Shown piece by piece: positions 8,351 through 16,210 of a stretch of DNA of 64,000 bases. The notes beneath the pieces are model-generated. The model made no database searches. It saw only the letters and a program-made list of their open reading frames with translations, and had not been told where the DNA came from. Made by a program: the position numbers and the translations under genes. The stretch comes from an uncultured bacterium. GTDB lineage: Bacteria; Planctomycetota; Phycisphaerae; Phycisphaerales; SM1A02. Position 1 is the first letter of the stretch. Every line of letters begins with the position of its first letter. The stretch spans positions 62,001 through 126,000 of the forward strand of contig CAIXJC010000024.1 in NCBI GenBank assembly GCA_903919715.1. Direction: 5' to 3'.

Positions 8351-9792
8351 CAAGCCCGTCCGGCGGATCGTCGATTCTTTGCGTCGTCTGGATCTCGACG
8401 ACGTGCGCTAAAAACGAGTTTGATTGGAACTTCTGAATACGGCAATTCTTCGCGCAGTCGATTCAAGAGATAGCGTTCGTATGCGCCTTCAAAGAGCGCT
8501 GGCTTGTTGACAACCATTGCAATTGTTGGCGGGTTGGTCTCGATCTGTGAGATGTAATAAATTTTCGCGATCGTCCCCAGTTTGGAAGAAGGCCCGCGTT
8601 CCGTAAGGATTTTCTGAACGAGCGCATTCAATTTTCCAGTCGTCTCGCGGTGGCTCGCTTGGGTGTGGAGGTTGAACGCCATTGAGATTGCATCATTCGT
8701 GCCATCACCATTTTTTGCACTGATGAAGACCATCGGCGCAAAGTTCAACATTGGCAATTCCTGCGTCAAATACTCCAGGTAATCACTGGGCGTTTGCTTT
8801 TTCTCAACGAGATCCCATTTGTTGACGACGATCACGGTCGGCTTGAATGCTTCAACGAGCTCGCCGGCTAATTGCTTTTCAACCTGAGAAACGGGCTCCG
8901 TTGCATCGAGGAGCAAGAGCGCAACATCGGCTCTGCGAAGCGCCACTTCGGTTCGGTTGTGGGAATAAAACTCGACATCATCAGCCCATGACTTGCGCTT
9001 ACGAATTCCAGCGGTGTCGATGGCAATGAATGTTCGGCCGTCTAATTCGAAGCGAACATCGACCGAATCGCGGGTCGTTCCTGCGATTTCGCTGACGATG
9101 ACTCGTGGGGCACCCGCAAGCGCATTCACCAGACTGCTCTTGCCTGCATTGCGGCGTCCGACAATCGCAACTTTCATTTCGGGCGAAGTCGGTGGTTCTT
9201 CTGTTCGCACTCCAAGACGGGTCCAAAGCGCCTCCATCAAATGCCGGATTCCAGATCCAGCCTTTGTTGAAACCGCCAACGTGTCGCCGAAGCCGAGTTT
9301 CGCCGCATCAAGCGCATGAACTTCCCACGAAGGTCCATCAACTTTGTTGGCGACCTGCATCACGCGATCGGTATTTCCGGCTCGGCGCAAGAGTTGAGCG
9401 ATCCGCTCATCAAGCGCAGTGATCCCAGATTGGGCATCAATAGTGAAAAGGACAATCGTTGCACCTTCGACCGCAGCAAGAATCTGCGCTTCGATATCTG
9501 GTGCGAGCGAGGACAGATCTTCGCCAGCGTCGTCAAATCGTTTTCCCTCAGCAACGTAGATTCCAAATCCGCCGGTATCGCAGAGTTCGGCAACACGAGG
9601 CAACGTGTCTGCATCGTTTTCAATGTCGTTTGGAGGGTGAATTGTGATGATGGTCGAAATTCGATCGCGGGTCACTCCCGGTGTCGGATCGACGATAGAA
9701 ATGCGTTCGCCAGCAAGCCGATTAAACAGGCTGGATTTTCCCACATTGGGGCGACCGACGATAGCGATGACTGGCAACATGGGAGATTGCAA
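8350..9792 (-). CDS. der: Ribosome biogenesis GTPase Der (EngA)
   Basis: Der has two tandem GTPase domains and a KH-like C-terminal domain and acts in 50S subunit assembly. The 480-residue protein shows a first P-loop GRPNVGKS (13-20), a second P-loop GRRNAGKS near residue 205, DTAGIRKRKSW following the second G2 region GTTRDS, the NKWD box, and a C-terminal KH-like part ending in basic residues. Length is normal. A second ATG four codons in (MLPVIAIVG) is an alternative start. Its stop overlaps the ricT start by one base. Confidence 0.95.
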   Translation of the reverse strand: MQSPMLPVIAIVGRPNVGKSSLFNRLAGERISIVDPTPGVTRDRISTIITIHPPNDIENDADTLPRVAELCDTGGFGIYVAEGKRFDDAGEDLSSLAPDIEAQILAAVEGATIVLFTIDAQSGITALDERIAQLLRRAGNTDRVMQVANKVDGPSWEVHALDAAKLGFGDTLAVSTKAGSGIRHLMEALWTRLGVRTEEPPTSPEMKVAIVGRRNAGKSSLVNALAGAPRVIVSEIAGTTRDSVDVRFELDGRTFIAIDTAGIRKRKSWADDVEFYSHNRTEVALRRADVALLLLDATEPVSQVEKQLAGELVEAFKPTVIVVNKWDLVEKKQTPSDYLEYLTQELPMLNFAPMVFISAKNGDGTNDAISMAFNLHTQASHRETTGKLNALVQKILTERGPSSKLGTIAKIYYISQIETNPPTIAMVVNKPALFEGAYERYLLNRLREELPYSEVPIKLVFSARRRDPDDAKNRRSAGRA

Positions 9793-9833
9793 GCATAGTC
9801 GCTCGTCACGGAATCACCATCTGCAATCTCAAG

Positions 9834-10421
9834 TCACTTTTGAGTGCGCATGACGAACCCGAATTTCTTGCACAATGGTCCTTGTTCGCGGCGCATGAGC
9901 GTGATTGCTCGCTTGACACCTACGCGCGTTCGAGGTTCGTAGTGCAAGAGTGTGAGCCAGTACGTTTCAAAGATCGTTGACTCCAACCAAGGGACTTCGC
10001 GGGAAAATCCACTGATACAAAGTGCCTTTGTTCGTCTTATGAATTTCGCAAGTCTTGCTGGCGGAATTTTCATAAATCGGCATCCTGAAAAATGCAGGAT
10101 CCGACCCTTGCAGCGACCAGCAAGCATTTCCTCGAGATCATCGAGCGAGATTCGTTCGAGTGGAACGCGCATGTCGCCTGGAAGTAGTTCGCCAGGCCTG
10201 GAATGAATTGCGAACCAAAGCAGGTCAAAATTGCGATATCGCGCTTGAAATGATCGACGTAAATAAAATTCAATTTCTGCCCGAGTCACGACATCGCGAA
10301 GGACATACGGAATACGCGCATCGCTGCTCTCCATCAGGTCGAGAGCCGGACGCATCGACATGGGCCGAATAAGTCCAAACCAATCGGCCTCGAGACAGAA
10401 CACGCCATGGGTTTTCGCCAT
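9834..10421 (-). CDS. Caspase-fold-like protein of unknown function
   Basis: The 195-residue protein resembles a small family of uncharacterised bacterial proteins that begin with a GVFCLEADW-type strand (I believe catalogued as DUF6642, from memory). Read against CHAT/caspase-type peptidases it has the same order of elements: a strand ending in His (LLWFAIHS, His73), an acidic helix after it (ISLDDLEEMLAGR), a strand ending in Cys (GRILHFSGC, Cys114), and then ALCISGFSREVPW...FETYWLTLL, resembling the CHAT pattern that ends in a Trp and a helix. A His/Cys dyad peptidase or a degenerate relative is therefore possible. No signal peptide is seen. It lies between gpmI and der with gaps of 46 and 41 bases. 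Confidence 0.7.
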   Translation of the reverse strand: MAKTHGVFCLEADWFGLIRPMSMRPALDLMESSDARIPYVLRDVVTRAEIEFYLRRSFQARYRNFDLLWFAIHSRPGELLPGDMRVPLERISLDDLEEMLAGRCKGRILHFSGCRFMKIPPARLAKFIRRTKALCISGFSREVPWLESTIFETYWLTLLHYEPRTRVGVKRAITLMRREQGPLCKKFGFVMRTQK

Positions 10422-10467
10422 GCGACGAGTGTAATGAAGAACAGAGCGAGAAGCAGAGGCCTTCGAC

Positions 10468-12087
10468 TTACCGCAACAAAAGAGATCGGCCAGTCATCGC
10501 TTCGGGTGCGGGAAGACCCATCATGTCGAGCATCGTTGGTGCGATGTCGGCGAGTCGCCCGCCGGTGCGCAGCGATCGTCCGCGAAACGCATCACCGACA
10601 ACGATGAGCGGGACGTCGTAATTCGTATGTGCAGTATGTGGTGCGCCAGTGATCGGGTCTTTCATCTGCTCGACATTTCCATGATCCGCCGTGATGATCA
10701 GAGATCCGCCGCGAGCAAGTACGGCATCGACGATCTTCCCAACGCACGCATCGACAACTTCGACTGCTTGAATTGCGGCGGGCAAACTTCCCGTATGCCC
10801 GACCATGTCGCAGTTTGCGAAATTGATAATGAGTACATCTTCGCAGTCTGGCGCAGCAATTCGAGCCAAAACAGCGTCGCGCACGCCCGCAGCGCTCATT
10901 TCTGGTTTGAGGTCGTATGTCGCGACGTCGCGTGGGCTTGGAATGATGGTGCGGGACTCGCCAAGAAAAGGTTGCTCGCGGTAGTCATTAAAGAAGAATG
11001 TCACGTGCGGAAACTTTTCAGTCTCGGCGCAGCGAAATTGTCTCAGCGAGTGATCGGCAAGCCACGATCCGAGAATGTCCTTCATCGGTTCGGGTCGCTG
11101 AAAGATCACATGTACCGGCAGTCCTCGTTCGTATTCCGACATCGTGCAGAAAAACAGTTCTTGAGGAACCGTACCCCGATCAAATCCACCATTGGGCAGG
11201 TCGCGAAATGCATTCTCTGAAAACAAAAAGGCCTTGATGATTTCTCGTGGACGATCGCCTCGGAAATTAAAAAAGATCACGCCGTCGCCGTCGCGGATTG
11301 CACCATCAACCCCAGCGATGCGCGTCGGTGGAACAAATTCATCGCTCGACTGACTCGCAGATTCTGGCGCGGCATAGTGAAGTTTAATGGCGTCACGAGC
11401 ACGACCGCTTGTCCGTGTGCTTCGTCCAGTGAAACATTCCCACGCTTGTGCAACTCGATCCCAGCGATGATCTCGATCCATGGCATAAAACCGACCCATC
11501 ACAGTTGCAATTCTTCCACCATGTTCCTTGAGCGCCGCTTCGAGTGTCGCGATGTAACCCAGAGCGGACTGTGGAGGGCAGTCTCGACCATCCGTAAAAA
11601 CATCAACAAAGATGCGCTCCGCAGGGAAGTTGCATTCGCGCGCCAACTTCAGCAGCGCAATGAGATGCGCAAGATCGCTGTGGACTTGGCCGTCACTAAC
11701 TAATCCCATCAAGTGGATGTTGTGCCCGTTTTCCTTGGTGCGTCGAAATGCCTCGTGCAAGATCGGGTTTGATGCGAATCGGCCGTCGCAGATCGCGCGT
11801 GAGATCCGCATGAGCTCCTGATCGACAATTCTCCCGGCGCCAATGTTCTGGTGTCCAACCTCCGAATTTCCCATCACGGGTCCGTTGGAATCCACTGGCA
11901 ACCCGACATCTTCACCACTCGTTCGAATCAAGACGATGGGGAAGTCGCGGGTCAGTCGAGCGTCGACGGGAGTGTGCGCTAAAACCAATGCATTGAACGG
12001 GTCATGCGACGGATGAGGATTTCGACCCCAACCATCGCGGACAATGAGCACGCAGGGAGTGTTGGAAAGTTTCAGCTTCACACGCAC
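10468..12087 (-). CDS. gpmI: 2,3-bisphosphoglycerate-independent phosphoglycerate mutase
   Basis: The enzyme interconverts 3- and 2-phosphoglycerate in glycolysis using two Mn ions and a phosphoserine. The 539-residue protein has the N-terminal metal box RDGWG (17-21; Asp18 where most members have LDGWG), the nucleophile Ser75 in GNSEVGH (73-79), FTDGRDCPP, and the C-terminal metal site GGSLIITADHGN...HTAHTNYDVPLI. Length is close to the usual 510-550. It appears to start the minus-strand run that ends with xylA and is divergent from the YggS-type gene, with 45 bases between the two starts. Confidence 0.95.
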   Translation of the reverse strand: MRVKLKLSNTPCVLIVRDGWGRNPHPSHDPFNALVLAHTPVDARLTRDFPIVLIRTSGEDVGLPVDSNGPVMGNSEVGHQNIGAGRIVDQELMRISRAICDGRFASNPILHEAFRRTKENGHNIHLMGLVSDGQVHSDLAHLIALLKLARECNFPAERIFVDVFTDGRDCPPQSALGYIATLEAALKEHGGRIATVMGRFYAMDRDHRWDRVAQAWECFTGRSTRTSGRARDAIKLHYAAPESASQSSDEFVPPTRIAGVDGAIRDGDGVIFFNFRGDRPREIIKAFLFSENAFRDLPNGGFDRGTVPQELFFCTMSEYERGLPVHVIFQRPEPMKDILGSWLADHSLRQFRCAETEKFPHVTFFFNDYREQPFLGESRTIIPSPRDVATYDLKPEMSAAGVRDAVLARIAAPDCEDVLIINFANCDMVGHTGSLPAAIQAVEVVDACVGKIVDAVLARGGSLIITADHGNVEQMKDPITGAPHTAHTNYDVPLIVVGDAFRGRSLRTGGRLADIAPTMLDMMGLPAPEAMTGRSLLLR

Positions 12088-12132
12088 GAGAATAGATCAT
12101 CGGGATACCCTTGGCGCATTGGAGGTTCGGCA

Positions 12133-12924
12133 ATGCAGGACGCGATCGCCAGAGTTGTAACAATGGATGGAACCCTACAAGAGCGCTACGAAGCAGTGAA
12201 GCAGCGAATCGCTGCTGCGGCAATCCGCAGCGGGCGTAAGCCTGAGCACATCATGCTCGTCGTTGTCACGAAAGCGGCAACGATCGATCAGATTCGTGAA
12301 CTTATTGCCCTTGGACACCAAGACTTTGGAGAAGGTCGGGTTCAGCAATTGATCCAGCGCGTGGCGCAGATCGATGAGCATTTGGTGCGACTGCGCGAAT
12401 TGCGTGGAAGTACTCCAGAAGTTCGTTGGCATATGGTCGGTTCGATCCAGCGGAACAAGGTTCGCAAGACGGTCGAATTGGCGCGATTGATTCAATCGGT
12501 GGACAGCCTTCGCTTGGCCGAAGAGATTCATGTTCAGGCGGCGCGTCGTGAACAACCGATCGACATCCTCCTCGAAGTAAATGTCTCGGGCGAGATTTCC
12601 AAACATGGGATTACAGGCGCAGCAGTCCGACATGTGGTGCAACAACTTGACACGATGGTCAACATTCGCGTCCGCGGATTGATGTGTATGGCGCCACTCG
12701 TTGGTGGTGCCGTTGCAGCACGCCAGACTTTCGATCGTGGGTACGAACTCTTCACTGATGTTCGTCAAAGCGGGCAAGGTGGAAAGACTTTCGATTTGCT
12801 GTCCATGGGAATGTCTGGTGATTTCGAAGAAGCGATCGCAGCGGGAGCGAACATTGTTCGAGTTGGATCTGCGATCATTGGTCCAGGCGAACCAGAGGTT
12901 GCGGGGGAGTCGCCGACGGCATGA
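12133..12924 (+). CDS. YggS family pyridoxal phosphate homeostasis protein
   Basis: These proteins bind pyridoxal phosphate in a fold like alanine racemase and take part in vitamin B6 balance. The 263-residue protein has the PLP lysine in VVVTKAAT (Lys47), then ALGHQDFGEGRVQQ (usually FGENRVQE, so Asn is replaced by Gly), WHMVGSIQRNKVRKTV, and the C-terminal phosphate site SMGMSGDFEEAIAAGA. The ATG at 12133 follows GGAGG (12121-12125) with ideal spacing; a longer frame from 12004 overlaps gpmI and is rejected. It shares ATGA with the next gene. Confidence 0.9.
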   Translation: MQDAIARVVTMDGTLQERYEAVKQRIAAAAIRSGRKPEHIMLVVVTKAATIDQIRELIALGHQDFGEGRVQQLIQRVAQIDEHLVRLRELRGSTPEVRWHMVGSIQRNKVRKTVELARLIQSVDSLRLAEEIHVQAARREQPIDILLEVNVSGEISKHGITGAAVRHVVQQLDTMVNIRVRGLMCMAPLVGGAVAARQTFDRGYELFTDVRQSGQGGKTFDLLSMGMSGDFEEAIAAGANIVRVGSAIIGPGEPEVAGESPTA

Positions 12925-13649
12925 ATCAATCGGGAGCCACAGAGATGGTGATTGATGACCACTCTCAACGAATTCGCACAAGACTAGAATCGGTCGCTAT
13001 GCAGGACTCGGCCGTATGGACATCACTTCTTCCAGGACGATTTATCGTATTTGACGGTCCAGACGGCAGTGGAAAGAGCACTCAATTTCGCGCTGTCGCA
13101 CAAGCCGCACATGCTTCTGGCGTTGAATTGATCGAAGTGCGCGAACCAGGTGGTACTTCCATCGGTGAAAAGATTCGCGGTGTGCTTCTCGATCCAGCAA
13201 ACACCGAGATGGTCACTCGCTGTGAGATGCTTCTTTATATGGCGAGTCGCGCTCAACTCATGGAAGAGCGGATCCTTCCGGCACTTTCTCGTGGTGCCTG
13301 CGTCTTGGCCGACCGATTTATTTCGTCGACACTCGCTTATCAAGGAAGCGCTGGCGGTCTGGCGAGGCAAGACATTCTTTCTGTTGGCGATATTGCGATT
13401 GGCGGTCGCTGGCCTGATCTTGTTGTCGTCTTTGATGTTGATTGGGCGACGGCTCAGTCTCGCATGGCGCGTGCGCTTGATCGGATGGAACAGAAGGACG
13501 CGGAGTATCACCGACGGGTTCGCGAGGGATACCTTGAACAGGCGAGATCGCAACCCGATAAATATCTTGTGGTCGATTCAACGGCTCATCCAGAAGCAGT
13601 GTTCGCCGCGTTGACTCTTGGAATGAGTGACCGATTACGTCGCCGTTGA
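12921..13649 (+). CDS. tmk: Thymidylate kinase
   Basis: Tmk phosphorylates dTMP to dTDP. The protein has the P-loop GPDGSGKST (46-54), the dTMP-binding VREPGGTSIGEKIR, the LADRFISSTLAYQG segment with the DR(F/Y) motif, and the lid region ALDRMEQKDAEYHRRVREGY. From 12921 it is 242 residues with about 26 more at the N-terminus than most members; this start overlaps the upstream stop as ATGA. An ATG at 12999 would give a 216-residue protein of the usual length, so the true start is open. Confidence 0.93.
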   Translation: MNQSGATEMVIDDHSQRIRTRLESVAMQDSAVWTSLLPGRFIVFDGPDGSGKSTQFRAVAQAAHASGVELIEVREPGGTSIGEKIRGVLLDPANTEMVTRCEMLLYMASRAQLMEERILPALSRGACVLADRFISSTLAYQGSAGGLARQDILSVGDIAIGGRWPDLVVVFDVDWATAQSRMARALDRMEQKDAEYHRRVREGYLEQARSQPDKYLVVDSTAHPEAVFAALTLGMSDRLRRR

Positions 13650-13702
13650 TCGATGGTGCGCGTCTCGTCTGTTCACAATAGTGACCACATTTCAGGTGCG
13701 CA

Positions 13703-14305
13703 TTAAATTGAATGCGGGACAGCGATGCCCATGCGTTTCGCAACGAGCGTGCAGATTGTGTCGATGGCATGCGAAAGATCGTCGTTGACAACGAAGTCGT
13801 CATAAGTTTGCCCTTCACGAGCTCGCGCAATTTCTCGAGTACTCGCTGCAAATCGTCGCTGGATCGCAGTTTCATCTTCGCGACCGCGCTGTCGTAATCG
13901 ATGCAGGAGTTCTGCTTCAGACGGAGCAAGAACAAATATCCCATACATCTGCGGACATTTTCTGCGCACAATTTCTGCACCTTGCACATCAATATCGAGC
14001 ACGGCAAGTCGGCCCATCTTGAGCGCAGACTCAATCGCTTGACGCGGGGATCCATACCACGAGCGACCGAAGACTTGTGCGTATTCAAGAAAGCAATCAT
14101 CATCAATCAATTTTTGAAAATCCGATTCGCTGATGAAGTCGTAATCACGTCCATTCACTTCGCCTGGTCCAGGCTGGCGTGTTGTTGCTGAGACGCTAAA
14201 GACTCCGTCGAATCGGCGGATGAGTTCGTGAACGATCGATGTTTTGCCAACACCAGACGGTCCGCTGAGCACAAGGAGTAATCCATCGGTGGATTCATTC
14301 GACAT
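13703..14305 (-). CDS. gmk: Guanylate kinase
   Basis: Gmk converts GMP to GDP. The 200-residue protein has the P-loop SGPSGVGKTS (12-21), VSATTRQPGPGEVNGRDYDF, EYAQVFGRSWYGS, and LDIDVQGAEIVRR. I chose ATG 14305, which gives the standard length; the frame is open further upstream to 14548 but that extension lacks family similarity and overlaps the divergent gene. The gene converges on tmk with 53 bases between the two stops. No bacterial omega subunit gene (rpoZ), a common neighbour, follows it here. Confidence 0.95.
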   Translation of the reverse strand: MSNESTDGLLLVLSGPSGVGKTSIVHELIRRFDGVFSVSATTRQPGPGEVNGRDYDFISESDFQKLIDDDCFLEYAQVFGRSWYGSPRQAIESALKMGRLAVLDIDVQGAEIVRRKCPQMYGIFVLAPSEAELLHRLRQRGREDETAIQRRFAASTREIARAREGQTYDDFVVNDDLSHAIDTICTLVAKRMGIAVPHSI

Positions 14306-14455
14306 GTTTGAAGTGTAAAGAGTTCGACGCATGCAATTGCGATAGACACCGAAGAAAAATCTGGCGATCGCCGTAAGAAATACGGCCACTCGATCCTTCT
14401 GTGCATGCATAGGCGGCGGTTTCGGACCCGAAGTCCGCGAGAAAGTGGGGTATCC

Positions 14456-15709
14456 ATGTCTCGAGATGAAGTTCGGCGTGATCGGCTCAGTCAATTTGTC
14501 GACCTCGCACGGATCTATCGCAGATGGACGAAAGTCCAAACCGCGCAAGCGCTTGGTCGTGAACCTTCCAAAGTCGTTCCGGAAAGTGGGAATCCAAAAC
14601 TCGATCTTGTGGTTGGACTTGCTGAGGCGCTCGATTGGGATGTTGGAGATGTTGCCGATGGCATTTGGCGCGACGAAGCCGAGTCATACGCAGAAGTCGA
14701 AAAGATGGCCGAGCGAGGTTTCGCGATACTGGATCGTGAAGCGATCGAAGCGCATCGTGCTGGTGAATATCGCCGGATGACGGAGTTGTCGCGCGCATTA
14801 TTTCTTGCGGCGCATACTGGAAGTGAGCGGGCGACAGCGGCAAATCGTCTTGCGGGTGCGGCGGATGGACTCGGACGATATACAAAGGCGCTTGCCGCAC
14901 TTCAGCGTGGGCTTGCAGAGCCTGGAGTTCCTTCGCACGTTCGCATGATGCTGGAAGTGAATCTTGCGAATGCGCATTATGCACTCTGGCATCTCGTTGA
15001 AGCATGCGCAGTTGCGAATTCGCTTGTGGAGCGATTTCAATCGCGCCCAGCGGAGACGCGTACGGAACGGGTCGTTGAAGCATTTGGGCACTATGTGCGT
15101 GGGCAATCACAACGGCGATTGATCGAGACCGATCCACTCAGTGGCAATGTTCATGCGGAGCGCGCTCGAGCTGATTTACAGATTGCATTGGTCTCGTATG
15201 GAGCGCTCGCCCAGGAATTTGATGATGCGTCGTATTCGGGCATTGCGAACACGTGCACTGGAGCGCTTCTTGAGTGCGATGCAGCTCTTGGGTTGATCGA
15301 CCCGCTGCATGCAGCTGATGCGCTTTCCGCAGGATTGGATCAGGTCGTTGACGTGTCGAATTATCCACCTGGAGATTGGCTGGAGAGTTATGGTTGGTGG
15401 GCGATCTTCGGATGCAATGTTGTGTTGCGTGGATTAAGCGGGCCGGAACTTCATCGGCATATGGCCGTGTTCTCGAACAAGACCGCAGAGATCGCCGAGC
15501 GTATGGAAAATTGGTCAATGCGCGAACGGGCGTTCACATTCGAGCACTTACGTCGACAGAGGATGAATGAATCGCTTGGCTATGCAACCGAATGGTTGTT
15601 AGACGACGACGACATCCGAACCGTGACTGGCACGATGGGTCGATTCCCATCATTTCGCGAAACAGGCTGGCGGATCTTGGAGAGTGCTCGGTCTCTCCAC
15701 ACGGCCTAA
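14456..15709 (+). CDS. HTH-like N-terminus plus TPR-type helical repeats, putative regulator
   Basis: The 417-residue protein starts MSRDEVRRDRLSQFVDLA, followed by a segment resembling an XRE-type helix-turn-helix: WTKVQTAQALGREPSKVVPESGNPKLDLVVGLAEAL (about 23-60, quoted in part: KVQTAQALGREPSKV). The rest is alpha-helical and Ala/Leu-rich with TPR-like periodicity (for example EYRRMTELSRALFLAAH and GRYTKALAALQRGLAEPG). There is no signal peptide. Proteins of this type seem frequent in Phycisphaerae, but I know of no assigned function. It is followed 19 bases later by a small secreted-protein gene, suggesting co-transcription. Confidence 0.65.
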   Translation: MSRDEVRRDRLSQFVDLARIYRRWTKVQTAQALGREPSKVVPESGNPKLDLVVGLAEALDWDVGDVADGIWRDEAESYAEVEKMAERGFAILDREAIEAHRAGEYRRMTELSRALFLAAHTGSERATAANRLAGAADGLGRYTKALAALQRGLAEPGVPSHVRMMLEVNLANAHYALWHLVEACAVANSLVERFQSRPAETRTERVVEAFGHYVRGQSQRRLIETDPLSGNVHAERARADLQIALVSYGALAQEFDDASYSGIANTCTGALLECDAALGLIDPLHAADALSAGLDQVVDVSNYPPGDWLESYGWWAIFGCNVVLRGLSGPELHRHMAVFSNKTAEIAERMENWSMRERAFTFEHLRRQRMNESLGYATEWLLDDDDIRTVTGTMGRFPSFRETGWRILESARSLHTA

Positions 15710-15728
15710 ATGGCAGAAGGAGAATCCC

Positions 15729-16031
15729 ATGAAATTTCCCCACAAAAACATATGTTCTTTCGTTCGTGAGGCGGCGATGCGAATCGCACTTTCATTCTTG
15801 ACGATTTCGTTGGTGGTTGGCGCAACACTCAGTTGGAGTGCGCCAAGCGCGATGGGCATACCGCCGACACGTTCAGTTTTACCCCATGCATTCCCGCCGG
15901 CATTTGTCGCCATGATGGAGATCCAATTCGGTCATGCATGGATGCACACAGTGCAGGAGCGCGTCATCTTGCGTATGTATGCCACTTGGCTCGAAAAGGA
16001 AGCCAGCGCGAAGAAGAAGAAGAAGGGATGA
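15729..16031 (+). CDS. Small secreted hypothetical protein with lysine-rich tail
   Basis: The 100-residue protein has an N-terminal signal-like segment (MRIALSFLTISLVVGATLSW, residues 17-36) preceded by a basic stretch, a short middle part and a C-terminus of six lysines in SAKKKKKG. The ATG at 15729 follows AAGGAG at good spacing. I do not recognise a family. It follows the HTH-like/TPR gene by 19 bases and is followed by a strong hairpin. Confidence 0.6.
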   Translation: MKFPHKNICSFVREAAMRIALSFLTISLVVGATLSWSAPSAMGIPPTRSVLPHAFPPAFVAMMEIQFGHAWMHTVQERVILRMYATWLEKEASAKKKKKG

Positions 16032-16077
16032 CGGAGTAGAGAGCGAAGTGGACGCGCCCCTTCGCATTGAACCATCG

Positions 16078-16108
16078 CCGTGACGTGTCACTGCCTATGC
16101 CGTCACGG
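16078..16108. other. Inverted repeat with 8-bp arms
   Basis: CCGTGACG (16078-16085) and CGTCACGG (16101-16108) form a perfect 8-bp stem with a 15-base loop, directly before the stronger terminator hairpin. It may add to termination or be an operator; nothing else in the sequence decides this. Confidence 0.35.
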
Positions 16109-16117
16109 TTTCAGGCT

Positions 16118-16150
16118 CTCCCCGCATGAATGTTTCATGCGGGGAGTTTG
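16118..16150 (+). terminator. Strong intrinsic terminator-like hairpin
   Basis: CTCCCCGCATGAA (16118-16130) pairs perfectly with TTCATGCGGGGAG (16134-16146) around the 3-base loop TGT, and TTTG follows. The 13-bp GC-rich stem is the most stable simple hairpin I noticed. It ends the plus-strand unit after the small secreted protein and separates it from the convergent lpd gene. Confidence 0.75.
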
Positions 16151-16210
16151 CTGTTGTATGAGTGATCAGACTGTGCAGAGTCTTTGAGAATCTGATGGCG
16201 TGAGATCAGA

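Noticed and set aside
13650-13702. Terminator between tmk and gmk
   Set aside because: Only a 4-bp TCAC/GTGA stem and a direct repeat of GGTGCGC are visible, too weak to call.
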